A stretch of DNA of 64,000 bases from Thiohalocapsa sp. (GTDB lineage: Bacteria > Pseudomonadota > Gammaproteobacteria > Chromatiales > Chromatiaceae). The DNA lies in the NCBI GenBank assembly GCA_021736785.1, contig JAIPFF010000008.1, positions 1-64,000 on the forward strand, read 5' to 3'. How positions within the stretch are numbered: position 1 is the first letter of the stretch; the number at the start of each line of letters is the position of its first letter. Below, in pieces: positions 9,639 through 18,902 of this stretch. The notes beneath the pieces are model-generated. The model saw only the letters and a list, made by a program, of their open reading frames with translations. It was not told the origin of the DNA and made no database searches. Both the position numbers and the translations under genes were made by a program.

Positions 9639-9800
9639 TACTGCCCCGCGCGGCGTCGCTGCAGGGGACGCCCGCAGTTGGCGCGATCGGGGCGAGCGGC
9701 GCGGCCGTCGTCGCCCGAGCTATCGCCGCCGTCGCGATCGGCTCCGTGGTTCCGCCGGCAACCGGCGGATCTTTTGCCCATCCGGCGCGCGTCCAGGTCG

Positions 9801-9860
9801 GCATCCGGGTCCGCATCCGGGTGCGCATCCGGGGGCACATCCGGGGGCACATCCGGGCGC
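9801..9860 (+). repeat. 12-bp tandem repeat, five copies
   Basis: Five consecutive units share the form [GA]CATCCGGG[TG][CG]C. They occupy the interval between the GGDEF/EAL gene and the exchanger gene, 48 bases before the latter's start. The unit is a multiple of three and leaves frames open, but no gene convincingly crosses it. Confidence 0.85.
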
Positions 9861-9908
9861 GCGCCCGTGCGTCGGCGATCGCGGCGTTGCCGGGGCGTGC
9901 GTACCGGT

Positions 9909-10964
9909 ATGATCGAACTGCAGCAACTCGCGCTGGGGCCCACCCTGTTGATCTTCGCCGCCAGCGCGTTGGTCATCGCCCTGGTCGGCTCGCGGCTGAC
10001 GCGCATCGCCGACCGCCTGGCGGACGTCACGGGGCTCGGCGAGGCCGTCTTCGGTGCGGTCCTGCTCGGCATCAGCACCTCGATTCCGGGCATCGCGGCA
10101 TCCGTTACCACCGCGGCGGCCGGGCGGGCGGACCTGGCCGTGGGCAACGCGGTGGGCGGCATCGCGGTGCAGACGGCATTTCTGGTCGTTGCCGATATGG
10201 TCTACCGCCGGGCGAATCTCGAGCATGCGGCGGCGTCGGTGCCGAACATGATCAACGCGGGTTTGCTGTGCGTGTTGCTGTCGCTGCCGCTGATGGCCGC
10301 GACCGCGCCGGCGGTGACGGTGTTCCATATCCACCCGGTGTCTGTGCTCCTGCTCGCCGTCTATCTCTTCGGTCTTCGGCTGGCCGCCCGCAGCCGGGAT
10401 GCGCCGGGCTGGAAGCCCGTCAATACCGGCGACACCCTGGTCGATCAGCCGGCGGAGGAGCCGGCGGCAGGCACCGGTGTGCCGCGGCTATGGCTTGCCT
10501 TCATCGTCAGTGTCGCAGTCATCGGTGTCGCCGGCTGGCTGGTCGGCATCTCCGGGATCGCGTTGGTGCGCCATACCGGCTTGTCCGAGACGCTGGTCGG
10601 CGCCTTGTTCACCTCGGTGGCCACATCGCTACCGGAACTGGCCACGGTCATTGCCGCCGTGCGTCAGGGGGCGCTGACGCTGGCGGTCGGCGGGATTATC
10701 GGCGGCAACACCTTCGACGTGCTGTTTCTGTCCTTCTCCGATGCCGCCTACCGCGAGGGCTCCATCTACCACGCCATCGGCCCGCAGCCGCTGTTCATCA
10801 TCAGTCTGACGATTCTCCTGACCGCCATCCTGATTGTCGGCCTGCTATGGCGCGAGCGCCGCGGCGTCGGCAATATCGGCTTCGAGAGCGTCGCGGTGCT
10901 GCTGTTCTACTTGCTGGGGATGGCGACGCTGGTGTTCTGGGGCAACGGCGGCGCGCCGATCTGA
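9909..10964 (+). CDS. Sodium/calcium exchanger-like membrane protein
   Basis: The 351-residue protein has about ten hydrophobic segments and two inverted alpha-repeats of the CaCA cation antiporter superfamily. The second repeat (about residues 215-285) has ATSLPELAT and GGIIGGNTFDVLF. The first (residues 35-95) has STSIPGIAAS and GNAVGGIAVQ, where the ion-binding Glu expected after Pro is Gly and the usual SN pair is absent. A central acidic loop (PAEEPAAG) separates the halves. The cation and direction of transport cannot be predicted. ATG 9909 places the first helix correctly. An upstream extension to 9678 runs through the tandem repeat and is rejected. Confidence 0.8.
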   Translation: MIELQQLALGPTLLIFAASALVIALVGSRLTRIADRLADVTGLGEAVFGAVLLGISTSIPGIAASVTTAAAGRADLAVGNAVGGIAVQTAFLVVADMVYRRANLEHAAASVPNMINAGLLCVLLSLPLMAATAPAVTVFHIHPVSVLLLAVYLFGLRLAARSRDAPGWKPVNTGDTLVDQPAEEPAAGTGVPRLWLAFIVSVAVIGVAGWLVGISGIALVRHTGLSETLVGALFTSVATSLPELATVIAAVRQGALTLAVGGIIGGNTFDVLFLSFSDAAYREGSIYHAIGPQPLFIISLTILLTAILIVGLLWRERRGVGNIGFESVAVLLFYLLGMATLVFWGNGGAPI

Positions 10965-11374
10965 CTGCCCCGACGCTAGCCCGACGCCACCCCCGCCGAC
11001 GCCGGCAATGCCCGGCGCCGACGGCCAGCGCCGCGGTATGCGAAGCGGGTGTCCCGGTGCCCCTCGGCTCGCTTTTTGCTTCTGGTCCCATGAACGTTTG
11101 GCCCCGTGAACGCCCGCGCGCCGCGGCCGAGTCCAGCCGCGACGCTGGGCCGCGAGACGAGTCCGGCACGGGAGCGCCCGTGGCGCGGATGGCGGCGCGC
11201 TGGCGCCGGGTGCGGGCCCACGGGCGCGCACGACGCACATCTGCACCGGGACGCTGGGACGGGAATCGGCCCATGCTTCGGTGTCCCTCGTTCATTTCGG
11301 GCGTCGCGGTGCCTCGGCCCTGATACCGCATCTCGACGCGACCACCCGCTTTCGTCATAGGGGAGGGCAACAGC
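10965..11374. other. Non-coding interval
   Basis: No gene with a recognisable product is seen. Open frames cross this GC-rich stretch on both strands but contain only Arg/Ala/Pro-rich sequence. A short hairpin CGCCGG/CCGGCG near 11000 may end the exchanger transcript. The next gene starts at 11375 after GGGGAGGG. Confidence 0.4.
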
Positions 11375-12622
11375 ATGGCCGGGCAAGACCGCGCTATCTC
11401 CGATTCGAGCAGTGCCGCCGAGAACGGCGGTCCGTTCGCCCGCGGCGTCAGACTCGGGCGTATCGCCGGCGTGCTCGTGCGTCTCGACTGGAGCCTGCTG
11501 ATCATCTTTTTCTTGATCGCGACAACGCTGGCGGCGGGGCTGCTGCCTTCCTGGCACCCCGAATGGAGCACCGCCACGCTGATCGCAACGGCGGCGGCAG
11601 CGGCCGTGCTGTTTCTGGCCAGCGTCCTCGCACATGAGCTCGCCCATGCCGTCATGGGCCGCAGGCTCGGCGTGCCCATCGAGCAGATCACGCTGTTCGT
11701 CTTCGGCGGCATGGCTCATATGTCCGCCGAGCCGCCGACGTGGCGCTCCGAGCTCGCGATCGCCTTGGCCGGGCCCTTGGTGAGCCTGGCCATCGGCTTC
11801 TCCTGTCTATTTCTCGCGGGACTGGTGAGCGGCCCCATGGAAGTGGATCCCGACAATCCGATAGAGGTGGTCAGGCAGCTCGGACCGGTGGCGACGGTGC
11901 TGTTCTGGCTCGGGCCGGTCAACATCATCCTCGGCATCTTCAATATGGTTCCCGGTTTCCCCCTCGACGGCGGGCGGGTGTTGCGCGCCATCCTCTGGGG
12001 GCTGACGTCGGACTTCGCCCGGGCGACCCGGATCGCCGCCGCGGCGGGCCAGTTCTTCGCCTGGCTGTTGATCGCAAGCGGCTTTTTGATGATCCTCGGC
12101 GTGCAGGTGCCGGTCTTCGGCAGCGGTGCGCTGGCCGGCCTTTGGATCGCGTTGATCGGCTGGTTTTTGAACAACGCCGCGACCATGGGCTGGCGCCGGG
12201 TGCAGGTGCAGCAAACCCTCGGCGATGTCCCGGTGAGCGACGTGATGCACCGCGATTTCGGTACCGTGGAAGCCTCGGAATCGGTACAGGCGCTGATCGA
12301 CGATCATTTCATGGGCAGCAGCCAGCGAGCATTTCCGGTCATCGACGCGGGACGTTTGGCGGGGCTCGTCTGTCTAGCCGACGTTCGTCAGGTGCATCGC
12401 AACCGGCGGACGCAGACCCGCGTCGGGGAGATCATGACGCCGGTGGACGAATTGCGTCTTTTGGCGCCGGACGATGCCGCAAGCGATGCACTGAGCGGCC
12501 TGGCCGAGCGCGGCGTGAACCAGTTCCCGGTGGTGGAGTCGGGCCGTTTGCTGGGTCTGATCACGCGCGAGGACATCCTGCGCTGGATCGCCCTGCGCCG
12601 AGACGAGGGCGGGGAGCCTTGA
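11375..12622 (+). CDS. Site-2 protease family metalloprotease with CBS domain pair
   Basis: This inner-membrane M50-family protease would cleave substrates within the bilayer. The 415-residue protein has an N-terminal transmembrane segment near 45-65. The zinc motif HELAH lies near residue 89, and the third-ligand motif NMVPGFPLDGGR near residue 191. Four further hydrophobic spans reach residue 270. Two CBS repeats follow (about 290-345 and 350-408), as in the Rv2625/SpoIVFB-like subgroup where they bind adenosine nucleotides. The natural substrate is unknown. sufS follows on the same strand after about 120 bases. Confidence 0.9.
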   Translation: MAGQDRAISDSSSAAENGGPFARGVRLGRIAGVLVRLDWSLLIIFFLIATTLAAGLLPSWHPEWSTATLIATAAAAAVLFLASVLAHELAHAVMGRRLGVPIEQITLFVFGGMAHMSAEPPTWRSELAIALAGPLVSLAIGFSCLFLAGLVSGPMEVDPDNPIEVVRQLGPVATVLFWLGPVNIILGIFNMVPGFPLDGGRVLRAILWGLTSDFARATRIAAAAGQFFAWLLIASGFLMILGVQVPVFGSGALAGLWIALIGWFLNNAATMGWRRVQVQQTLGDVPVSDVMHRDFGTVEASESVQALIDDHFMGSSQRAFPVIDAGRLAGLVCLADVRQVHRNRRTQTRVGEIMTPVDELRLLAPDDAASDALSGLAERGVNQFPVVESGRLLGLITREDILRWIALRRDEGGEP

Positions 12623-12741
12623 TCCGTGCGCCGAGCGCCTGCCGGAGCGAAGCCGACCGCCGTCGACACAGACGCCCGTGCGCTGCCCCGAACCAATCCG
12701 CAGTTTTTCGGTCAACTTCGAAACAAGCTAAGAGGCGCTTT

Positions 12742-14007
12742 ATGAACATCGCCGCAGAACGCCCGGCGCGCAACGGTCCGGGATGGTCACCGGGCGCGAT
12801 CCCGGACGCGGTCAGGCCGGATTTTCCGATACTCGGCGAGCAGGTCCGCGGTCTGCCGCTGGTCTATTTCGACAATGCCGCGACCTCGCAAAAGCCGCGC
12901 GCAGTCATCGATGCCGTGGCGGACTTTTACCGGCACGACTGTGCCAACGTGCATCGGGCGGTGCACACGCTGGCGGAGCGCGCGACACTGGCCTACGAGG
13001 CGGCCCGCGAGCGCGTGCGCGGCTTCGTCAATGCCGCGTCGGCGAATGAGATCGTCTTTTTGCGCGGCACCACCGAGTCCATCAACCTGCTCGCGCACGG
13101 GCTCGGGCGCGACTGGCAAGCCGGCGACCGGGTCGTGCTGACGGCGATGGAGCATCACGCCAATATCGTCCCCTGGCAGTTGCTGCGTGAGCGCACCGGC
13201 ATCGAGATCGCGGTCCTGCCGGTCACCGAGCGCGGCGAGCTGGTCCTCGAGGCATTGCCGGACCTGCTCGACGAGCGTACCCGGCTGGTCGCGGTGACCC
13301 ATGTCTCGAACGTGCTGGGCACGATTAATCCCATCGCCGAGATCACGCGTCTCGCCCACGCGCACGGGGTTCCGGTGCTGGTGGACGGGGCGCAGGCCGT
13401 GCCCCACATGCGGGTGGACGTGCAGGCAATGGATTGCGACTTCTACTGCTTTTCGGGCCACAAGATGTTCGGGCCCACCGGCATCGGTGCGCTCTACGGC
13501 AAGGCGGATCTGCTCGCCGCGCTGCCGCCCTGGCAGGGTGGCGGCGAAATGATCACCCGCGTCACCTTCGAGCGCACCCGCTACGCCGCCCCGCCGCAGC
13601 GCTTCGAGGCGGGCACCCAGCACGCGGCCGGCGCGATCGGTCTGGCCGCGGCCATCGATTATCTGTCGACGCTCGATATGGCGGCGGCCGCCGCCCATGA
13701 GCAGGCGCTGCTGGCGCGGGCGACTGAAGGGATGCAGGCGTTGGGCGGGGTGCGTATCTTCGGCCAGGCGCCGCACAAGGCGCCGGTGATTTCTTTCTTG
13801 GTGGAGGGCGTGCATGCCCACGACCTGGGCACATTGCTCGATCGCAAGGGAGTCGCCGTTCGCACCGGCCACCACTGCGCGATGCCGTTGATGGATTTCT
13901 ACGGCGTGCCGGCGACCACACGGGCGTCGATGGCCTTCTACAACACCCTCGACGAAGTGGACCGTCTGATCGAGGCGATTGCTTACGCGCGCGAGGTGCT
14001 GCAATGA
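12742..14007 (+). CDS. sufS: SufS-type cysteine desulfurase
   Basis: SufS removes sulfur from cysteine, yielding alanine and a persulfide for iron-sulfur cluster assembly. The 421-residue protein is a fold-type I PLP enzyme with AATSQKPRAV near residue 40, the PLP lysine in FSGHKMFGPTG near residue 240, and the active cysteine in RTGHHCAMP near residue 378. ATG 12742 is preceded by AAGAGG. The same frame is open far upstream, but that part lies across the protease gene. The stop overlaps the sufU start (ATGA), indicating coupled production of donor and acceptor. Confidence 0.94.
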   Translation: MNIAAERPARNGPGWSPGAIPDAVRPDFPILGEQVRGLPLVYFDNAATSQKPRAVIDAVADFYRHDCANVHRAVHTLAERATLAYEAARERVRGFVNAASANEIVFLRGTTESINLLAHGLGRDWQAGDRVVLTAMEHHANIVPWQLLRERTGIEIAVLPVTERGELVLEALPDLLDERTRLVAVTHVSNVLGTINPIAEITRLAHAHGVPVLVDGAQAVPHMRVDVQAMDCDFYCFSGHKMFGPTGIGALYGKADLLAALPPWQGGGEMITRVTFERTRYAAPPQRFEAGTQHAAGAIGLAAAIDYLSTLDMAAAAAHEQALLARATEGMQALGGVRIFGQAPHKAPVISFLVEGVHAHDLGTLLDRKGVAVRTGHHCAMPLMDFYGVPATTRASMAFYNTLDEVDRLIEAIAYAREVLQ

Positions 14008-14459
14008 GCGACGAGATGGAAGACCTTTATCAGGAGGTGATCCTGGATCACAACCGCCGGCCGGCAAACTTCCGTCCGATGCCCGACGCGAATCGCACCA
14101 TCGAAGCCGATAACCCGCTGTGCGGCGATCGGCTGGAACTGTTTTTGCGCGTCGAAGGCGACAGAATCGAGGACGTCAGCTTTCTCGGAAGCGGCTGCGC
14201 CATTTCCGTCGCCTCGGCGTCGATGCTGACCGAGCATCTCAAGGGCGCCACGGTGGCCGACGCCGAGGCCCTGTTCGCCGCGGTGCATGCGGTGCTCACG
14301 GACGAGAAGGCGACGGTGGACGAAGAGCGGCTGGGTAATCTGATGGCCCTGTCCGGCGTGCGCCGCTACCCGATGCGGGTCAAGTGCGCAACGCTGAGCT
14401 GGCATGCGCTGAAGGCAGCCCTGGCTTCGCGTCGGCCCGACCCGGTGACCACCGAATAA
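14004..14459 (+). CDS. sufU: SufU-type iron-sulfur assembly/sulfur acceptor protein
   Basis: SufU takes the persulfide from SufS through a zinc-dependent exchange and passes it on to cluster assembly. The 151-residue product starts LYQEVILDHNRRPAN and has the zinc/cysteine residues in NPLCGDRLEL, GSGCAISVAS and RVKCATLSW, which match the SufU form of the IscU fold. It overlaps sufS by four bases. The other suf genes (sufBCD) are not in this window, so this SufS-SufU pair is separated from them or works with another scaffold. Confidence 0.92.
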   Translation: MSDEMEDLYQEVILDHNRRPANFRPMPDANRTIEADNPLCGDRLELFLRVEGDRIEDVSFLGSGCAISVASASMLTEHLKGATVADAEALFAAVHAVLTDEKATVDEERLGNLMALSGVRRYPMRVKCATLSWHALKAALASRRPDPVTTE

Positions 14460-14563
14460 GCCGCGGCGGACGATGGCGGCGGGCGGTGCGTCGGTGCGGC
14501 TTTGGCTGCAGGCGCGATGTCGGGCACTCCCAGCTGCGGCCGCCGCCGGGAGTCAAACTCGCG

Positions 14564-17542
14564 TCAGCCGGGGTGCATTTCTCCGCCGCGCATCTCTTCG
14601 CCGCGCATCGGTGTGGACGGATGCCCGAACAAATAGCCCTGCGCCCAATCGATGCCGAGATCCATTAGCCGGTCGGCGGTGTCGGCGTCCTCGACCTGCT
14701 TGGCGATCGTCGTGACGCCGAGCTCGTGAGCGCTGGCCAGAATTGCCGTCAGAATGCTGCGGGCGCGCGACGATTCGCCGGCCAGTTTGATCAGCGTCCC
14801 GTCGATTTCCATGAAGCCGATCGGCAGCCGCGTCACGAACCGCAACGACGACGCCTCGCCGCCGAAACCGCCGACGGCGAGCCGGCAGCCGAGATCGAGC
14901 AGCGGCGACAGCGCATCGGTGATCTGCGATGCCCCGGCGGCGATCTGGCGCTCGCTGATGGTCAGCACCAGCGGGTTCGGGCGGTTCGGCGCCAGCGTGG
15001 TCTGCTTTAGCTGCTCGGCCAGTTCTTCGATGGTCTTGGCATGACGCAGCAGGTCGCCCGACAAATGGATAAATTCGATCGGCGCACTGGTGCCCGCCAC
15101 CGGCTTGCCGCGTTGCTCGAAGCGAAACAGCGCGGAGCGAAACAGCATACGGTCGATGCGGTGGAGCAGGCCGAGCTGCTGCGCGACGTCGATAAACGAC
15201 GCGGCCGTCAGCACTTGGCCGTCTGCGTCGATGATGCGCGCCAGCGCCTCCTCGCCGACGACGGTTCGCCCCTTGAGCTCGACGATGGGCTGAAATGCAG
15301 GCAGGATGCCGGCGGTACGCAGCGCGTCCTGCACCAGCACCGCCATCGAGACCGCGTGCGCGCCGCTATGAGTGCCGTTGTAGCAGATGCGGTCGCGCCC
15401 GCCGGTCTTGGCCCGGTAAAGCGCGCCGTCGGCACGGTCGAGCACATCGTCGGGGCCGCCGTCGGCGGGCAGGCGGACCGCCATGCCGCCGCTCATGGTG
15501 ACGTGTATGTCTTTGTCTTCGAAGCCGATCGGCTGTTCGGACACCTCGCTGCGCAGGCGCTCCAGCGTGACCAGGGATTGTGCCTCGGTTGCGCCCGGCA
15601 GCACCACCACGAACTCCTCGCCGCCCCAGCGCCCGACCCAATCCGCCTGGCGCACGCAGTCGCGCAGCCGTTTGGCGATCTTCACCAGCACGCGATCGCC
15701 GGCGGCATGGCCGTAGGTGTCGTTGACCTGCTTGAAGAAGTCCAAGTCGAGCATCGCGAGGCAGTACGGGTCGCCCGAACGCGCGGAGGCCGCATGGATG
15801 CGCTTGACGGTCTGCCAGATACCGCGCCGGTTCAGTAGGCCGGTCAGGTCGTCGTGGTCAACCAGGTATTCGAGCTTCAGCTCGGCCGCCTTGCGCCGGG
15901 TCACATCGAGGTGCGTGCCGGCGGTGCGGGTCGGATTGCCGGCCGCGTCGCGATGGAAGACCTGGGCGCGATCCATGATCCATACCCAATGGCCTTGCCG
16001 GTGGCGCATCCGGTACTCGGCCTCGAAACGGTCGGTTTCGCCGTTGAAGATCAGACGAACACGCGTCTCGACATCCTCGCGGTCGTTGGGGTGTACCAGC
16101 GACAGCCAGCGCTCGAAGTCCAGGCCCAGCTCCCCGGGCGCATAACCGAGCATGGCCAGATAGCGCTCGTCCGCGGAAATCCGGCCTTCCGGCAATTCCG
16201 CCGAATACAGCCCGATCTCGCCGCCCTCGAGCGCGATACGCAGTCGCTCGTTGGCCTCGATGGCGGCATCTTCCGCGCGCTTGCGCTCGGTAATGTCGCG
16301 GCCCACGCCGATGATGGCGATGACCTGCCCGGTATGATCGAGCATCGCGGAGCCCGACCAGTCGAGCCAGCGCCAGCCGGCCTCGGTCAGCGCGCGATGC
16401 TCGCAGTGGCAGGCGAACGGCGAGCGCAGGACCGTCTCCAAGGACGCCGCCGTCTTTGCCGCATCGTCCTGGTGCACGATCGGGCTGAAGGTCGGCGCGT
16501 CGAGCGTGTCGCGGTAACAGCTGCCGAAGGTCCGGATATAGCTCGGGCTCGCGAACAGGACGCGGCCCTGTCTGTCCAGCTTGACCACGAGATCGTTGAG
16601 GTGATCGACCAGCAGGCGATATTCCGCTTCGCTGCGGCGCAGCGCTTCTTCCGCCGCTTTCAGATCGGTGACGTCCTGACTGGTGACCAGCACTTCGACG
16701 ATGTTCTCGGCCGCGTCGCGCAGTGCCACACCGCGCAGGCTCAAATGACGCATGGAGCCATCGTGGCGACAAATGCGCACCAGCATGTCGAACGGGGTGC
16801 CGTCGGCCGCGCAACCCTGCACCGCGGCATCCAGGTGCGGCCAATCCTCTTTGTGCACGAATCGCGAGTGATCGGAATAGCGCGGCGGTCCTCGTGCCGG
16901 GTCGAGATCGAAGATCTCGAACATCTGCGACGACCATTCCGCGCTGTCGGCGGCGGGGTCGATACGCCAGCAGCCGAGCTTGGCGACGGTCTGGGCTGCC
17001 TCCAAGGTGTGATTGAGCCGGTTGAGCTCGGCCAGCCGAACGGCGTGGTCGGTCATATCACGGACAAACATGCACAGGTGCACGATGCCGCCCACGCCGA
17101 CAGGAACCATGTGCAGATCGACCGGCAGCAGACGGCCATCGGACTTGCGATGGCGTGAGGTCGTGCGTGTCGCGCGGGTCCCGAGCAATTCCGGACCCTG
17201 CTGTTGCCAGCGCTCATCGGTCCAGTCAGGATCGATGTCCGAAAGCCGCATACGCAGCAACTCCTCGGACGTGAAGCCGATGGAGCGGCATGCCGCATCG
17301 TTGATGTACGCGACGCTCCCGTCGGGCCGGATCAAATAGACAGGATCCGGCGCCGACTCCAGCGTTGCCACGGCGAGGTCTATGCTTCCGGCATTCTCGT
17401 GCTTCCCAGCGGCCGTCGTTTCGCCTTCTGCGGCGCGACCGTCGCTGCGGCCGTTCACGTGGGCTCTCGTGTTGCGCGTCTGTTGTTCATTGGGGTTGTT
17501 GTTATTTATCGGAAACATCCGTAGGGCCAAGTTTCTCATCAT
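14564..17542 (-). CDS. PAS-rich diguanylate cyclase with degenerate EAL domain
   Basis: The protein has about 992 residues and no clear membrane segment. Four PAS domains lie at roughly 55-165, 180-295, 310-420 and 430-550, then GGDEF at 560-730 and an EAL-like domain at 750-980. GGEEF is intact near residue 638 with RQAD as I-site, so it should synthesise cyclic di-GMP. In the EAL part only GEEALARI survives. The expected ELTE, DDFG, KID and EGVE motifs read LTIS, GGFG, EID and KQVE, so phosphodiesterase activity is unlikely and the domain may be a receptor or dimer interface. The N-terminus is Asn-rich. TTG 17545, ATG 17542 and ATG 17539 are all possible starts. Confidence 0.9.
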   Translation of the reverse strand: MMRNLALRMFPINNNNPNEQQTRNTRAHVNGRSDGRAAEGETTAAGKHENAGSIDLAVATLESAPDPVYLIRPDGSVAYINDAACRSIGFTSEELLRMRLSDIDPDWTDERWQQQGPELLGTRATRTTSRHRKSDGRLLPVDLHMVPVGVGGIVHLCMFVRDMTDHAVRLAELNRLNHTLEAAQTVAKLGCWRIDPAADSAEWSSQMFEIFDLDPARGPPRYSDHSRFVHKEDWPHLDAAVQGCAADGTPFDMLVRICRHDGSMRHLSLRGVALRDAAENIVEVLVTSQDVTDLKAAEEALRRSEAEYRLLVDHLNDLVVKLDRQGRVLFASPSYIRTFGSCYRDTLDAPTFSPIVHQDDAAKTAASLETVLRSPFACHCEHRALTEAGWRWLDWSGSAMLDHTGQVIAIIGVGRDITERKRAEDAAIEANERLRIALEGGEIGLYSAELPEGRISADERYLAMLGYAPGELGLDFERWLSLVHPNDREDVETRVRLIFNGETDRFEAEYRMRHRQGHWVWIMDRAQVFHRDAAGNPTRTAGTHLDVTRRKAAELKLEYLVDHDDLTGLLNRRGIWQTVKRIHAASARSGDPYCLAMLDLDFFKQVNDTYGHAAGDRVLVKIAKRLRDCVRQADWVGRWGGEEFVVVLPGATEAQSLVTLERLRSEVSEQPIGFEDKDIHVTMSGGMAVRLPADGGPDDVLDRADGALYRAKTGGRDRICYNGTHSGAHAVSMAVLVQDALRTAGILPAFQPIVELKGRTVVGEEALARIIDADGQVLTAASFIDVAQQLGLLHRIDRMLFRSALFRFEQRGKPVAGTSAPIEFIHLSGDLLRHAKTIEELAEQLKQTTLAPNRPNPLVLTISERQIAAGASQITDALSPLLDLGCRLAVGGFGGEASSLRFVTRLPIGFMEIDGTLIKLAGESSRARSILTAILASAHELGVTTIAKQVEDADTADRLMDLGIDWAQGYLFGHPSTPMRGEEMRGGEMHPG

Positions 17543-17545
17543 CAA

Positions 17546-17911
17546 TCCGGCCGCACCAGGGATAACCCCAATCTTTTTCCGCGGGGTGTTGACGGCAGAC
17601 AGCCGGCATGAACATGGGCTCGATGAGCGCCGCGCGCCGATCTGTGCCTACTGCCGGCGGCTGCACGTCCATCTTGCTGCGGAAAGCAGCGCGCCGTGAT
17701 CGGGCCCCGGCGGGCGGCAGTGACGGAAATCCCCTAACTCGAGATGCCTGCGGAGCATCGGGCGAAGAATCGGCCAGAGCGTTGGGCCGAGCGTCGGGCG
17801 CAGAGGGGCATCCTTGCCGGCGGCCGTGCCCGTATCTCTGCGCTCGACTTCGCCGGCAGGATGTGCCGGCCGCGGGCGGGCGGGCGCCGCCCGCGGCGGC
17901 TCGGACGGGGG
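17546..17911. other. Interval upstream of the GGDEF gene, no gene seen
   Basis: This stretch must hold the promoter of the leftward GGDEF/EAL-like gene and the end of the leftward fasciclin gene. I could not pick out a convincing promoter pair or a hairpin with a T-run. No supported coding sequence is present. Confidence 0.35.
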
Positions 17912-18511
17912 CTAGAAGGCGACGGAGCCCAACACATGAACCACACCGTTGCCTGCGACCAGGTTGCTCTTGACGATCTCGGCGTCGCCGAAGCTCAAAT
18001 GGCCTTTTTCCCCGAGCCGGACTTGCTTGCCGTCCAAGGTTTCGATGCTGTCCATCTGCAGCAGATCGGTGGCGCCGTAGCGGCCATGCGCGACGTGACT
18101 GCCGAGCAGATTCGATAGCGCTGCCGGATCATCCAGCAGCTGTTTCAGGCGCCGCCGCTCGACTTGGTCGAAGGCCGCATCGCCGGGGGCGAACACGGTA
18201 AACGGCCCGGATTCTCTCAGCACGTCGTCCATGCCGACAGTTTCCGCCGCGCGGCGGAAATTGTCGAAGACACCGCTCGAGGTCACGTCCATGACCGTGC
18301 TGTCCGCTGCCTCGCCGGCGACTTCGGGGAGCTCGTAGCGGCCGTAGCGATCCGCCGGCTCCATGTTCTCGGCGCCGGCGTTGGCGCGCTCGCGTGTCTC
18401 TTCGTCGGCGAACTTGCTGCCCAGGGTCAGGGCCGCCAAAGGACCGAGCGCCAACACCAACAGGATCGCAATGGTGAGACGTTGTTGCTTGAATAGGGAT
18501 TGTTTCTCCAT
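17912..18511 (-). CDS. Membrane-anchored fasciclin (FAS1) domain protein
   Basis: The 199-residue product has one N-terminal hydrophobic segment (residues 12-32) that acts as an anchor or uncleaved signal. A FAS1 domain occupies residues 72-199, with GVFDNFRRAAE, FTVFAPGDAAFD (H1 motif), LLGSHVAHGR and the closing GNGVVHVLGSVAF (H2 motif). FAS1 domains mediate adhesion or polymer binding outside the cytoplasm. The start at 18511 follows GGGAGGAGCG. The linker region at 33-70 is acidic. No partner gene is adjacent. Confidence 0.88.
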   Translation of the reverse strand: MEKQSLFKQQRLTIAILLVLALGPLAALTLGSKFADEETRERANAGAENMEPADRYGRYELPEVAGEAADSTVMDVTSSGVFDNFRRAAETVGMDDVLRESGPFTVFAPGDAAFDQVERRRLKQLLDDPAALSNLLGSHVAHGRYGATDLLQMDSIETLDGKQVRLGEKGHLSFGDAEIVKSNLVAGNGVVHVLGSVAF

Positions 18512-18902
18512 GGTTTCGCTCCTCCCGCCGGATCGGCGGGTCTGATTGCGGGGCGGAGCATTGCGAGGCCCGCCCCGTTGTCCAGACTCTGTAGTCGAAA
18601 GCCGCTCATGCAACCGCGGTCTTCCAATGGCGAATGCGCTCTTGGACCGCCCCCGCCCGGCGTTCGTGCCGATTCGGGTCTTTTGCGCCGAACGCCGGGG
18701 GATTTGCCCCGACGCGTTGCGCCGCCGGGACCATGCTGCACGGCGGTGCGTGCGCAACGCAGCGGCGGCGTGCAGCCCGGCAATGCGTGATCCGGGCAGC
18801 GTTCGGGCCGTGGTGCGGCACTTGCACGCGACCATTGCGATAGAGTCGCACGGTCTGCCGAGCGGACCGCCGCGAAGACCATCGGATTCGGGAGCCATCG
18901 CT
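18512..18902. other. Divergent promoter interval, no gene seen
   Basis: The interval separates the leftward fasciclin gene from the rightward TusE-like gene and should contain promoters for both. No clear -35/-10 pair was recognised. The open frames are GC-driven and show no domain. Confidence 0.35.

Noticed and set aside
9801-9860. CRISPR array
   Set aside because: The 12-bp units follow each other with no spacers, so this is a simple tandem repeat.
11740-12741. Long N-terminal extension of SufS
   Set aside because: The frame is open but overlaps the site-2 protease gene in another frame. SufS homology begins at 12742.
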